DNA of 8,078 bases from Acidimicrobiaceae bacterium. Lineage in GTDB: Bacteria; Actinomycetota; Acidimicrobiia; Acidimicrobiales; Ilumatobacteraceae. The position numbers and the translations under genes are program-made. Shown here piece after piece: positions 1-5,907 of this stretch; position 1 is the first letter of the stretch; every line of letters begins with the position of its first letter. The stretch is taken from positions 1-8,078 of the forward strand of contig VFMC01000084.1 in the NCBI GenBank assembly GCA_006515795.1, read 5' to 3'. The notes beneath the pieces were generated by a model, which saw only the letters and a list, made by a program, of their open reading frames with translations, ran no database searches and had not been told where the DNA came from.

Positions 1-482
1 TCCAGGACCAGGCCGTCCCATCCGAGGCCCGCCGCGTTGCGCACGATCGCGCCGATGTTGGCCGGGTTGTCGACGGCTTCCACCATGACCAGGCGGCGAG
101 CCCGGCCGGCGAGCTCGGCGACCGTGGACCGGGCCGGCCGCTGAAAGATCGCGATCACCGAGCTGGGCACTCCGAGCTTGGTGACCTTGGCCCGCACCTT
201 CTCGCCAACGGCGTACACGGGGACGGAGGCGGCCAGCACGGCGGCCACCGGCGGTGGCCGCAGCTCGTCGACGAGCGCCGCCACGGGGGTGCACCCGGCC
301 CAGAGGGCGCGCTCCACCACGAGATCACCCTCGGCGATGAACAGCCCTTCGCCGCCGTCGCTGCGGCGCTGGACCCGGTTCGAGAGACCACGATCGTTGT
401 AGCCGAACACGGCGAGCCGCTCGTCGTCGGGGTCGTCGACCGCGATGAACGGATTCAGAACAGCCAGGGGAACTCGCTCCAA
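1..482 (-). CDS. SpoU/TrmH-family RNA methyltransferase, N-terminal part (truncated by left edge)
   Basis: This is the first ~160 residues of a SPOUT-class enzyme that would use S-adenosylmethionine to 2'-O-methylate a ribose in rRNA or tRNA. The N-terminal substrate-binding part shows GEGLFIAEGDLVVERAL (around residue 48), the F-x-x-EG pattern of this family. SPOUT motif 1 follows as NPANIGAIVRNAAGLGWDG (from about residue 139), with the conserved Asn, Gly and Arg. Motifs 2 and 3, which form the cofactor knot, lie beyond the window, so activity and exact target cannot be judged. The start is uncertain. Conserved-looking sequence begins around NPFIAVDDPDDERLA (bases ~410-455), where there is no ATG, GTG or TTG in frame. 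The nearest usual start is TTG at 480-482, inside the 3' end of menB, without a visible Shine-Dalgarno sequence. A non-standard CTG (456-458) or ATC (444-446) start is possible. Same strand as menB and overlapping it, so probably co-transcribed. Confidence 0.82.
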   Translation of the reverse strand, partial: MERVPLAVLNPFIAVDDPDDERLAVFGYNDRGLSNRVQRRSDGGEGLFIAEGDLVVERALWAGCTPVAALVDELRPPPVAAVLAASVPVYAVGEKVRAKVTKLGVPSSVIAIFQRPARSTVAELAGRARRLVMVEAVDNPANIGAIVRNAAGLGWDGLVL

Positions 483-1396
483 TCGGGTTCGCGCTTGTCG
501 AGGAACGACGCCCGTCCCTCCTGCGCCTCGTCGGTCATGTAGGCGAGCCGGGTGGCTTCGCCGGCGAAGACCTGCTGGCCGATCAGGCCGTCGTCGATCA
601 GGTTGAACGAGAACTTGAGCATGCGCTGCGCGGTGGGGCTCTTGCCGTTGATCTCCCTGGCCCACTGCAGGGCCGTGGCTTCGAGCTCGGCATGGGGGAC
701 CACGGCGTTCACCATGCCCATCCGGTAACCGTCGGCAGCGGTGTACTCCCGGCCGAGGAAGAAGATCTCGCGGGCGAACTTCTGCCCGACCTGACGGGCC
801 AGGTACGCGCTCCCGAATCCGCCGTCGAAGCTGGCCACATCGGCGTCGGTCTGCTTGAACCGGGCGTGTTCCTCGCTGGCGAGAGTGAGATCAGCGACCA
901 CGTGGAGGCTGTGCCCGCCGCCCGCCGCCCAACCGGGAACAACGCAGATGACGATCTTCGGCATGAACCGGATCAGCCGCTGCACCTCCAAGATGTGCAG
1001 CCGCCCGGAGCGGCCGGCCTGGATCGTGTCGGCTTCGTCGCCGTCGGCGTACCTGTAGCCGTCCCTGCCGCGAATTCGCTGGTCGCCGCCACTGCAGAAC
1101 GCCCAGCCGGCGTCCTTCGGTGACGGTCCGTTGCCGGTGAGCAGCACGCAGCCGACGTCGGTGCTCATCCGGGCGTGGTCGAGTGCCGCGTACAGCTGGT
1201 CGACCGTCCTCGGGCGGAAGGCGTTGCGCACCTCGGGTCGGTCGAAGGCGATCCGCACCGTGCCCCGGTCGACCGCCGTAGGGCCGACGGAGCGGTGGTA
1301 GGTGATGTCGTCGAAGTCGAAACCGGCGACGTCGGTCCAGGCTGCCGGGTCGAAGATGTCCGAGACGTGCCTGTTCGTGTCTGGTCGCTCGCTCAT
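455..1396 (-). CDS. menB: 1,4-dihydroxy-2-naphthoyl-CoA synthase (naphthoate synthase) MenB
   Basis: MenB is a cytoplasmic crotonase-fold enzyme that closes the second ring of the menaquinone precursor: o-succinylbenzoyl-CoA to 1,4-dihydroxy-2-naphthoyl-CoA. The 313-residue product follows the actinobacterial enzyme almost throughout: RPEVRNAFRPRTVDQLY, LLTGNGPSPKDAGWAFCSGG followed by DQRIRGRDGY, the oxyanion-hole region GWAAGGGHSLHVV, and DADVASFDGG. The last motif places Asp184, Ser189 and Asp191 one position from the Asp185/Ser190/Asp192 I recall for Mycobacterium tuberculosis MenB. It ends at DWSEFPWLF. The open frame runs much further upstream, but that part is antisense to cofE and has no family resemblance. 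Candidate starts are ATG 1396 (MSERPD) and in-frame ATG 1414 (MHQDGEMSERPD). I prefer 1396, which gives the usual length; GGGGAG directly abuts this ATG, too close for a normal ribosome site. A weak CAAGAT box lies 6 bases upstream of 1396, fitting a leaderless mRNA. Divergent from cofE. Confidence 0.95.
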   Translation of the reverse strand: MSERPDTNRHVSDIFDPAAWTDVAGFDFDDITYHRSVGPTAVDRGTVRIAFDRPEVRNAFRPRTVDQLYAALDHARMSTDVGCVLLTGNGPSPKDAGWAFCSGGDQRIRGRDGYRYADGDEADTIQAGRSGRLHILEVQRLIRFMPKIVICVVPGWAAGGGHSLHVVADLTLASEEHARFKQTDADVASFDGGFGSAYLARQVGQKFAREIFFLGREYTAADGYRMGMVNAVVPHAELEATALQWAREINGKSPTAQRMLKFSFNLIDDGLIGQQVFAGEATRLAYMTDEAQEGRASFLDKREPDWSEFPWLF

Positions 1397-1437
1397 CTCC
1401 CCATCTTGGTGCATGATCCCGGCGCGTGTCGCGCTGC

Positions 1438-1443
1438 TACGTT
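1438..1443 (+). promoter_or_regulatory. Putative -10 box of cofE (leaderless arrangement)
   Basis: TACGTT fits the TANNNT form of an actinobacterial -10 element and is followed by 6 bases and then the cofE ATG at 1450. That would put the transcription start on or next to the start codon, giving a leaderless mRNA. No Shine-Dalgarno sequence and no good -35 hexamer are visible. The box sits in the 53-base gap between divergent menB and cofE, so both promoters must share this DNA. Confidence 0.45.
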
Positions 1444-1449
1444 CGGTCA

Positions 1450-2104
1450 ATGCCGCTGCAGATCTTCGGGGTGCCCGGACTTCCCGAGATCGAGCCTGGC
1501 GCCGACCTCGCCGAGATGATCGTCGCGGCAGCTGCCGTGGCCGGTGCGCCGCTGGCCGATGGTGACGTGGTCGTGGGACAAGGATCCAGCCGTCACCGAA
1601 CTGGTGCTGCGCGAGGCCAAGCGAGTAGTGCGCCAGCTCGGAGCGATCCTCATCACCGAGACCCATCATGGTTTCGTGTGCGCGAACAGCGGGATCGATC
1701 AGTCGAGCAGCGGGGCGCCCGGACGCGCGGTGCTGCTGCCGGTCGATCCCGACGCGTCGGCCCGGGCGATCCGTGGGGGGCTGCGCGCCCTCGGGGTGGA
1801 CGCGGCGGTGATCGTCAGCGACACCTTCGGCCGCACGTGGCGCGAGGGGCAGACCGACATCGCCATCGGCGTTGCCGGCATCGATCCGATCCACAGCTAC
1901 ATCGGCCAGGTCGATCCCCATGGCCACGAGTTCAAGGTGCAGGCGACCTGCACCGCCGACGAGTTGGCCGGCGCCGCCGAACTGGTGAAGGGGAACGTCT
2001 CCCGCGTGCCGGTCGCGGTGATCCGCGGCTTCGAGTACGTCCCGAACGACGACGCCATGATCGCACCGGTTCTGCGCGACCAGAGCCGCGACCTTTTCCG
2101 CTGA
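1450..2104 (+). pseudogene. cofE: F420-0:gamma-glutamyl ligase CofE, interrupted by frame change and internal deletion
   Basis: CofE adds gamma-linked glutamates to coenzyme F420-0 using GTP. The first piece, bases 1450 to about 1575, begins MPLQIFGVPGLPEIEPGADL and reaches LADGDVVV, a normal CofE N-terminus. The remainder is in the next frame from about 1574: WDKDPAVTELVLREAKRVVR, ITETHHGFVCANSGIDQSSS, SDTFGRTWREGQTDIAIGVA, TADELAGAAELVKGN, ending DQSRDLFR at TGA 2104. Between GDVVV and WDKDP the family normally has roughly 30-35 residues (my recollection), including the nearly invariant VSKAEGR motif near the active site. These are absent, so this is a deletion of length 3n+2, not a simple one-base slip. 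The original frame stays open to about 2187 but encodes no recognisable protein. A short ATG-started product from 1544 would lack the N-terminal part. Single-domain form: no nitroreductase fusion as in mycobacterial FbiB. Either a real pseudogene or a sequence/assembly error; identity is secure, brokenness is what the given sequence shows. Confidence 0.85.
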
Positions 2105-2158
2105 GCGGTTCCTTCGCTGGCCACGGTGTTCGGCCCTGGTTGCGGCGAGACCCACAAG

Positions 2159-2191
2159 GGGGGTTCTGCTTCAGTTCCCCTGCGTAGAACC
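2159..2191. other. Hairpin / dyad between cofE and the c-di-GMP gene
   Basis: Two overlapping inverted repeats lie in the 98-base gap. One is GGGG-TT-CTG, loop CTT, CAG-TT-CCCC (2160-2180), with a TT/TT mismatch inside the stem. The other pairs GGTTCT (2162-2167) with AGAACC (2186-2191) across an 18-base loop. They share the GGTTCT arm, so they cannot form together. No T-run follows, so this is not a standard intrinsic terminator. It could end the cofE transcript or act as an operator just upstream of the next gene. The rest of the gap, 2105-2158, shows nothing clear. Confidence 0.35.
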
Positions 2192-2197
2192 GATATT
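2192..2197 (+). promoter_or_regulatory. Possible -10 box for the GGDEF-EAL gene
   Basis: GATATT lies 5 bases before the GTG at 2203, in a short AT-richer patch of an otherwise GC-rich region. It matches TATAAT at four of six positions, but the spacing to the start codon is slightly short for a leaderless mRNA. No Shine-Dalgarno sequence is seen in front of the GTG. Weaker than the boxes of cofE, the TetR gene and the LLM gene. Confidence 0.3.
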
Positions 2198-2202
2198 GGT
2201 CT

Positions 2203-3942
2203 GTGACCCCGCGCTCGGCCGTGAACCCGGAACAGACGTGGCAGGTGGCTGGCGCAGACCCAGAGCTGTTCCGGCGCGCGATCGAGGTGACATCGGCGAT
2301 CACGATGTTGCTCGATTCGAGCGGAGTGATCACCAGCGTCAACGATGCTTTCACCCGGTGCCTCGGCCACGACCGGACCGACGTGGTCGGTCGTCCGCTC
2401 ACATCGTTCGCACAGAAGCTGGACGTGACCTTGCTCACCGACGTACTGGCCCGGATCCGCGCCGGCGGCGATCGCGAGACCGTCGACGTGGCGATGATCT
2501 CGCTGATCGACGAGTCGGGCATCACCCCGCTTCGATTCGATCTTGCCGGCATGATCGACGGTCCGGCGACGGCCGGCATCGTGGTGACGGGCCACGATGT
2601 GAGCGATCTGCACCACATCCGCACCGAGCTCGAGTTCGTGACCCGGCACGACTCGCTCACCGCACTGGCGAACCGGGCGACATTGGTGGAACGCCTCGAT
2701 CGCCGGCTCGAGCTCGGCGAGACGTTCGCGGTGCTGTACGTCGACCTCGATCGCTTCAAGCCAGTGAACGACCTGTACGGCCACGAGTGCGGTGACGAGC
2801 TGCTGTGCCTGGTCGCGAGGCGGCTCGAGCACGCAGTGCGACCTGGTGATCTGGTAGCGCGTGTCGGCGGGGACGAGTTCGTTGCCGTGGCCGGCGGCGT
2901 CGGAACGCGCGTGGCCGCGACCGGTCTCGCCGATCGTATCGAGATGTCGCTCAGCGAGGTCTACGAGCTCGAGCTCGGACCGGTTCGGATCGGGGCGAGC
3001 ATCGGGATCGCGATAGCCGACTCGTCGTCGACCGTCGCCAGCCTGTTGGCCGATTCCGACATCGAGATGTACGACGCCAAGGCAGAGCGCCGCGGCTTCA
3101 CCGGCCGATCGGTGGCCCAGCGAAAGCGGTCGGCGACGGAGCGGCGACGACTCGCCGAGGAGTGCTCGCTGGGGTTGACCCGTGGTGAGTTCGTGGCCCA
3201 CCTGCAGCCGATCGTCGACATCGCCACCGGCGAGCTCGTGCGGGTCGAGGCCCTGGCGCGCTGGCATCATCCGCGACTGGGCTTGCTGCGGCCGGAGTCC
3301 TTCCTCGAACTGGTGGAGGATGCCGGGTTCGACATGGCCCTCGGCGATGTGATGATGGAGTCTGCGTGTCAGGCCCTCGCCGACGTGGGTGAGCTCGGCA
3401 TCGTGCCCGGGTTGGCGATCAACTTCTCGGTCGGGCAGCTCGCCGACCCGCTGTTGTGCCACCGGTTGGCGCTGCTGTGCGAACGCCACTCGATCGACCT
3501 GTCGCGGCTCACCGTCGAGATCACCGAGCAGGCGATGCTCGGGCGGCGCCCTGCGACCGGCGGCGTCACACCGGACGAGACGCTGTTCGCGTTGCACCGG
3601 CTGGGTGCGTCGCTGAGCCTCGACGACTTCGGTACCGGCTACTCGTCGCTCACCCACGTTCGCCGCTATCCGCTCGCCGAGATCAAGATCGACCGCAGCT
3701 TCGTGGCTGGTCTGTGCGTGAACGCCCAGGATCAGGCACTGGTGGAGGTGGTGGTCGACCTGGCCCGCTCCCTCGGCCTGACCGTCGTGGCCGAGGGCGT
3801 CGAGACCGACGGGCAGCTCGAGGCGTTGAGGCGCATCGGCTGCCATCATGGTCAGGGGTACCGGATCGGGGCTGCGATGAGCGCCGACTCGTTGATCACG
3901 TGGTGGCGGGCGCGATACGCCGGGGCCGCGCCCGAATCGTGA
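2203..3942 (+). CDS. PAS-GGDEF-EAL bifunctional cyclic di-GMP protein
   Basis: A 579-residue protein predicted to make and break the second messenger cyclic di-GMP. Residues ~25-135 resemble a PAS sensor (ITMLLDSSGVITSVNDAF, then VTGHDVSDLHHIRTELEFV). The GGDEF domain starts at RHDSLTALANR (~148) and has YVDLDRFKPVNDLYGHECGD and an intact GGDEF at 222-226. RPGD at 213-216 lies five residues before it, the position of the RxxD inhibitory site for product feedback. The EAL domain keeps EAL (349-351), NFSVGQL, the Glu of VEITEQ, DDFGTGYSS from 474, Lys of EIKIDRSF, Glu531 of VVAEGVET and Gln551, so phosphodiesterase activity is plausible as well. No transmembrane segment or signal peptide is evident, so it is probably cytosolic. 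GTG 2203 is chosen as the first start in frame; GTG 2221 is an alternative that leaves all domains intact. Its end faces the FtsH-like gene at a 4-base gap. The signal sensed by the PAS domain is unknown. Confidence 0.93.
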   Translation: MTPRSAVNPEQTWQVAGADPELFRRAIEVTSAITMLLDSSGVITSVNDAFTRCLGHDRTDVVGRPLTSFAQKLDVTLLTDVLARIRAGGDRETVDVAMISLIDESGITPLRFDLAGMIDGPATAGIVVTGHDVSDLHHIRTELEFVTRHDSLTALANRATLVERLDRRLELGETFAVLYVDLDRFKPVNDLYGHECGDELLCLVARRLEHAVRPGDLVARVGGDEFVAVAGGVGTRVAATGLADRIEMSLSEVYELELGPVRIGASIGIAIADSSSTVASLLADSDIEMYDAKAERRGFTGRSVAQRKRSATERRRLAEECSLGLTRGEFVAHLQPIVDIATGELVRVEALARWHHPRLGLLRPESFLELVEDAGFDMALGDVMMESACQALADVGELGIVPGLAINFSVGQLADPLLCHRLALLCERHSIDLSRLTVEITEQAMLGRRPATGGVTPDETLFALHRLGASLSLDDFGTGYSSLTHVRRYPLAEIKIDRSFVAGLCVNAQDQALVEVVVDLARSLGLTVVAEGVETDGQLEALRRIGCHHGQGYRIGAAMSADSLITWWRARYAGAAPES

Positions 3943-3946
3943 CGCC

Positions 3947-5686
3947 TCAGGCGGGCAGCGCGGCCGTGACGATCTGGTTGATCTGATCGCCACTCAGCTC
4001 ATCGAGATCGCAGAGCCCGTCGGCGATGGTGATGAGCGTCGTGCGGTGCTCGAGCACCATGCACGCCACCCGGTCGGCGGCGCTTTCGAGGATGCTCTCG
4101 ACCTTGACGCGCGCCGGTGGGTCGGAGAGCACCTTGGCCACGAGGTTGCCGGCCATCGGTCCGGCAGCCGCCTCGAGGCTGATCAGCGTGTCGCATGCTC
4201 CGAGCTGACCGACGAGCTGAGACGCGATGGTGGTTGCGTAGGCGAGGTCGGAGGCGATCCCACTGGAGGCTTCGCCGTACTCCTGGATCTCGGCGGCGCG
4301 GCCGGCGAGGGCGATGGCGATGAGCTCTGCGCCTTCGGTCGGCGTGCGCAGGTGCCGTTCTTCGGAATCGCCGTGGGAGACGAGGCCGAGTGCTTCACCG
4401 CGACGCAGGATGGAGGCGATGCGGATGTCGCGACCGACCAGCGCGGCCACGAGCGCGTGCCCGGCTTCGTGGATCGCTACCCGCCGCCGCTCGTCGGGGT
4501 GGTAGCCGACCGGATGCGAGAGCCCGATGTCGACGGTGAGCTGGGCCTCGACCACGTCGCCGATGGTCATCGCCTGGCGGCCGGCGCGCAGCGCGACGAT
4601 TAGCGCCTCGTCGAGCAGCCGTTCGATCCTGACCGGGCTGTAACCCCCGGTGATGTCGGCGATCTGATGGGAGTTGACCTCACGCTCGTGGGCCTTGCGC
4701 GACAGGTAGTACTCGGCGATCTCGACGCGGTCGGCCCGCGGTGGGAGGTCGAAGTGGATCACCCGATCGAAGCGTCCTGGCCGCATCAACGCCGGGTCGA
4801 GATCGCTGGCCCGGTTGGTAGCCGCCACCACGAGGATGTTGGCCGTGCTCGGGGTGGGCCGGGGGAGTGCTCTATCGGTGGGCAGGAAGACGTTGATCGC
4901 GTCGATGAACTTGCTCTTGATCCGGTCGCGGCCGGTGGGCATGTCGAAGCTCTGCATCTGCACGAGCAGCTCGTTCACGACTCCGACGATCCCCTCACGC
5001 ATCGAACCGGAGTTCATGCCGCTGCGGGCTCCGCCGATCGCGTCGAACTCCTCGATGAACCCGATCGCGCCGCCTTCGGCACGGGCGGCCTTGCGGAGCG
5101 CCTTGAAGTAGGTGCGGATCTTGCGGTTGGTCTGGCCGTAGTACATCGATTGGAAGGCACTGGCGGAGACGAAGAGGAACGGTACGCCCGCCTCGGCGGC
5201 GAGGGCCTTGGCGAGGTAGGTCTTGCCGGTCCCCGGTGGCCCCTCGAACAGCACGCCACGGCGGGGGGAACCGCCCATCTCCGATTTGAAGGTCTCGTGG
5301 GCGAGGAACAGGTTGAGCGTGTCAATCGCCTCGCGGCGGGTCGCGTCGGCGCCCACCACGTCGGCGAGGCGCACGTTGGAGTCGCTCGGGCGGAGCAAGA
5401 CGTGTGGCGACTGCCCGGCCCCGAGGAACGGGATGAGGATGAGGCACATCAGCACCAGCAGCAATCCGATCGAGATCGCCATCGTGGGGTCGTCGCCGAT
5501 GAGGTCTGGGAGCCCGGGATCGATCGGGTTCCCCTGCAGTTGCCTGACCCAGAACCACGCCAGGGGCAAGCTGAGCACGATCAGGAGACGGAGGAGGCGG
5601 CGCTGGCGCACCCGCTCGCGCTGCGCCGTGGAGTCGACCCGCTGTCCTCGAACGATGATGCCCTCTTGCAGTTGCATGATGTCCAC
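3947..5686 (-). CDS. FtsH-like membrane AAA+ zinc metalloprotease (divergent M41 family member)
   Basis: A 579-residue membrane-anchored, ATP-driven protease related to FtsH, expected to pull out and degrade membrane or soluble proteins as a ring, usually a hexamer. Two hydrophobic segments (about 31-47 and 69-89) flank only ~21 residues outside the membrane. The AAA+ domain has Walker A GPPGTGKT (149-156), a pore-loop-like MYYG, a Walker B reading FIEEFDAIGG (EE at 212-213), sensor-1 Asn291 in VVAATNR and arginine fingers RPGRFDR (302-308). The peptidase has HEAGH (406-410) and the third zinc ligand Asp480 in GIASDLAYAT. Unusual features are Glu for the usual first Asp of Walker B and about 30 extra residues between Walker B and sensor 1. 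The start chosen is GTG 5686 because AAGGGGA lies 7 bases upstream; ATG 5677 is the alternative. It lacks much of the extracytoplasmic domain of classical FtsH, so it is probably a paralogue rather than the housekeeping FtsH. Substrate unknown. Confidence 0.9.
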   Translation of the reverse strand: MDIMQLQEGIIVRGQRVDSTAQRERVRQRRLLRLLIVLSLPLAWFWVRQLQGNPIDPGLPDLIGDDPTMAISIGLLLVLMCLILIPFLGAGQSPHVLLRPSDSNVRLADVVGADATRREAIDTLNLFLAHETFKSEMGGSPRRGVLFEGPPGTGKTYLAKALAAEAGVPFLFVSASAFQSMYYGQTNRKIRTYFKALRKAARAEGGAIGFIEEFDAIGGARSGMNSGSMREGIVGVVNELLVQMQSFDMPTGRDRIKSKFIDAINVFLPTDRALPRPTPSTANILVVAATNRASDLDPALMRPGRFDRVIHFDLPPRADRVEIAEYYLSRKAHEREVNSHQIADITGGYSPVRIERLLDEALIVALRAGRQAMTIGDVVEAQLTVDIGLSHPVGYHPDERRRVAIHEAGHALVAALVGRDIRIASILRRGEALGLVSHGDSEERHLRTPTEGAELIAIALAGRAAEIQEYGEASSGIASDLAYATTIASQLVGQLGACDTLISLEAAAGPMAGNLVAKVLSDPPARVKVESILESAADRVACMVLEHRTTLITIADGLCDLDELSGDQINQIVTAALPA

Positions 5687-5693
5687 GAGATCG

Positions 5694-5700
5694 TCCCCTT
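5694..5700 (-). promoter_or_regulatory. Shine-Dalgarno site of the FtsH-like gene
   Basis: On the minus strand AAGGGGA is followed by 7 bases and then GTG 5686. This is the only clear ribosome-binding site in the window. It decides the start in favour of GTG over ATG 5677, in front of which only a weak GTGGA is seen. Confidence 0.6.
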
Positions 5701-5726
5701 GTTCGCTGGCGTTCGCATGTGTTCGC
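5701..5726. repeat. Three GTTCGC direct repeats at 10-bp period
   Basis: GTTCGC occurs exactly at 5701-5706, 5711-5716 and 5721-5726, separated each time by four unrelated bases (GCGAAC on the minus strand). A 10-bp period puts all copies on one face of the helix. They lie between the putative -10 box and the ribosome site of the FtsH-like gene, so they could be an operator or part of its 5' untranslated RNA. Confidence 0.6.
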
Positions 5727-5736
5727 CGTGGGGGAC

Positions 5737-5742
5737 ACCTTA
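5737..5742 (-). promoter_or_regulatory. Putative -10 box of the FtsH-like gene
   Basis: The minus strand reads TAAGGT here, a TANNNT match about 50 bases upstream of GTG 5686. Transcription would begin near 5730 and give a leader of about 45 bases containing the GTTCGC repeats and the ribosome site. No convincing -35 hexamer. Confidence 0.3.
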
Positions 5743-5757
5743 GCACGGATATCACCC

Positions 5758-5785
5758 AGAGTGGTAGCGATTCACGGAGAGTGGT
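5758..5785. repeat. Direct repeat AGAGTGGT, two copies 20 bp apart
   Basis: AGAGTGGT is perfectly repeated at 5758-5765 and 5778-5785, start to start exactly 20 bp, close to two helical turns. It lies in the middle of the divergent gap between the FtsH-like gene and the TetR gene. A candidate binding site for a tandem-binding regulator; not the palindrome expected of a TetR protein. Confidence 0.4.
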
Positions 5786-5810
5786 CGCCCCTGTGCGGGT
5801 GGAGAGACCC

Positions 5811-5827
5811 CTTGAGCAGGTCTTGAG
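5811..5827. repeat. Direct repeat CTTGAG, two copies 11 bp apart
   Basis: CTTGAG occurs at 5811-5816 and 5822-5827. An 11-bp start-to-start spacing with a 6-base half-site resembles the direct-repeat layout of OmpR/PhoB-type response-regulator sites. Short, so chance is possible. Confidence 0.3.
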
Positions 5828-5894
5828 TGATCGCTGCCGCTGCCGCCAGGAACCCATCTGGGGGCTTCGGTCTCGGCCTGTTCCGCCGGTTCCG

Positions 5895-5900
5895 TAACAT
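5895..5900 (+). promoter_or_regulatory. Putative -10 box of the TetR gene (leaderless arrangement)
   Basis: TAACAT is followed by 7 bases and the ATG at 5908, which would put the transcription start at or next to the start codon. GGGG lies only 3 bases from the ATG, too near to be a good ribosome site. No clear -35 hexamer. Confidence 0.5.
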
Positions 5901-5907
5901 TGGGGCG

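Noticed and set aside
1397..2155. Upstream extension of the menB reading frame on the minus strand
   Set aside because: It is antisense to the recognisable cofE pieces and adds a non-homologous Arg/His-rich stretch to a protein that already has full length from ATG 1396.
1897..3993. Long open frame (about 700 codons) on the minus strand opposite the GGDEF-EAL gene
   Set aside because: A shadow of high-GC coding DNA: composition is rich in His, Arg and Gln with no recognisable domain, while the plus strand encodes complete GGDEF and EAL motifs.
4667..5743. Long plus-strand open frame opposite the FtsH-like gene
   Set aside because: Low-complexity Gly/Glu/His/Val-rich translation with no motif; the minus strand carries every AAA+ and M41 motif.
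5687..5857. N-terminal extension of the FtsH-like frame
   Set aside because: It would translate the repeat-bearing intergenic region; a good ribosome site points to GTG 5686 and the membrane anchor starts soon after.
5741..5907. Palindromic TetR operator
   Set aside because: I looked for a 12-20 bp inverted repeat near the TAACAT box and found only direct repeats and short weak dyads such as GCGA/TCGC arms.
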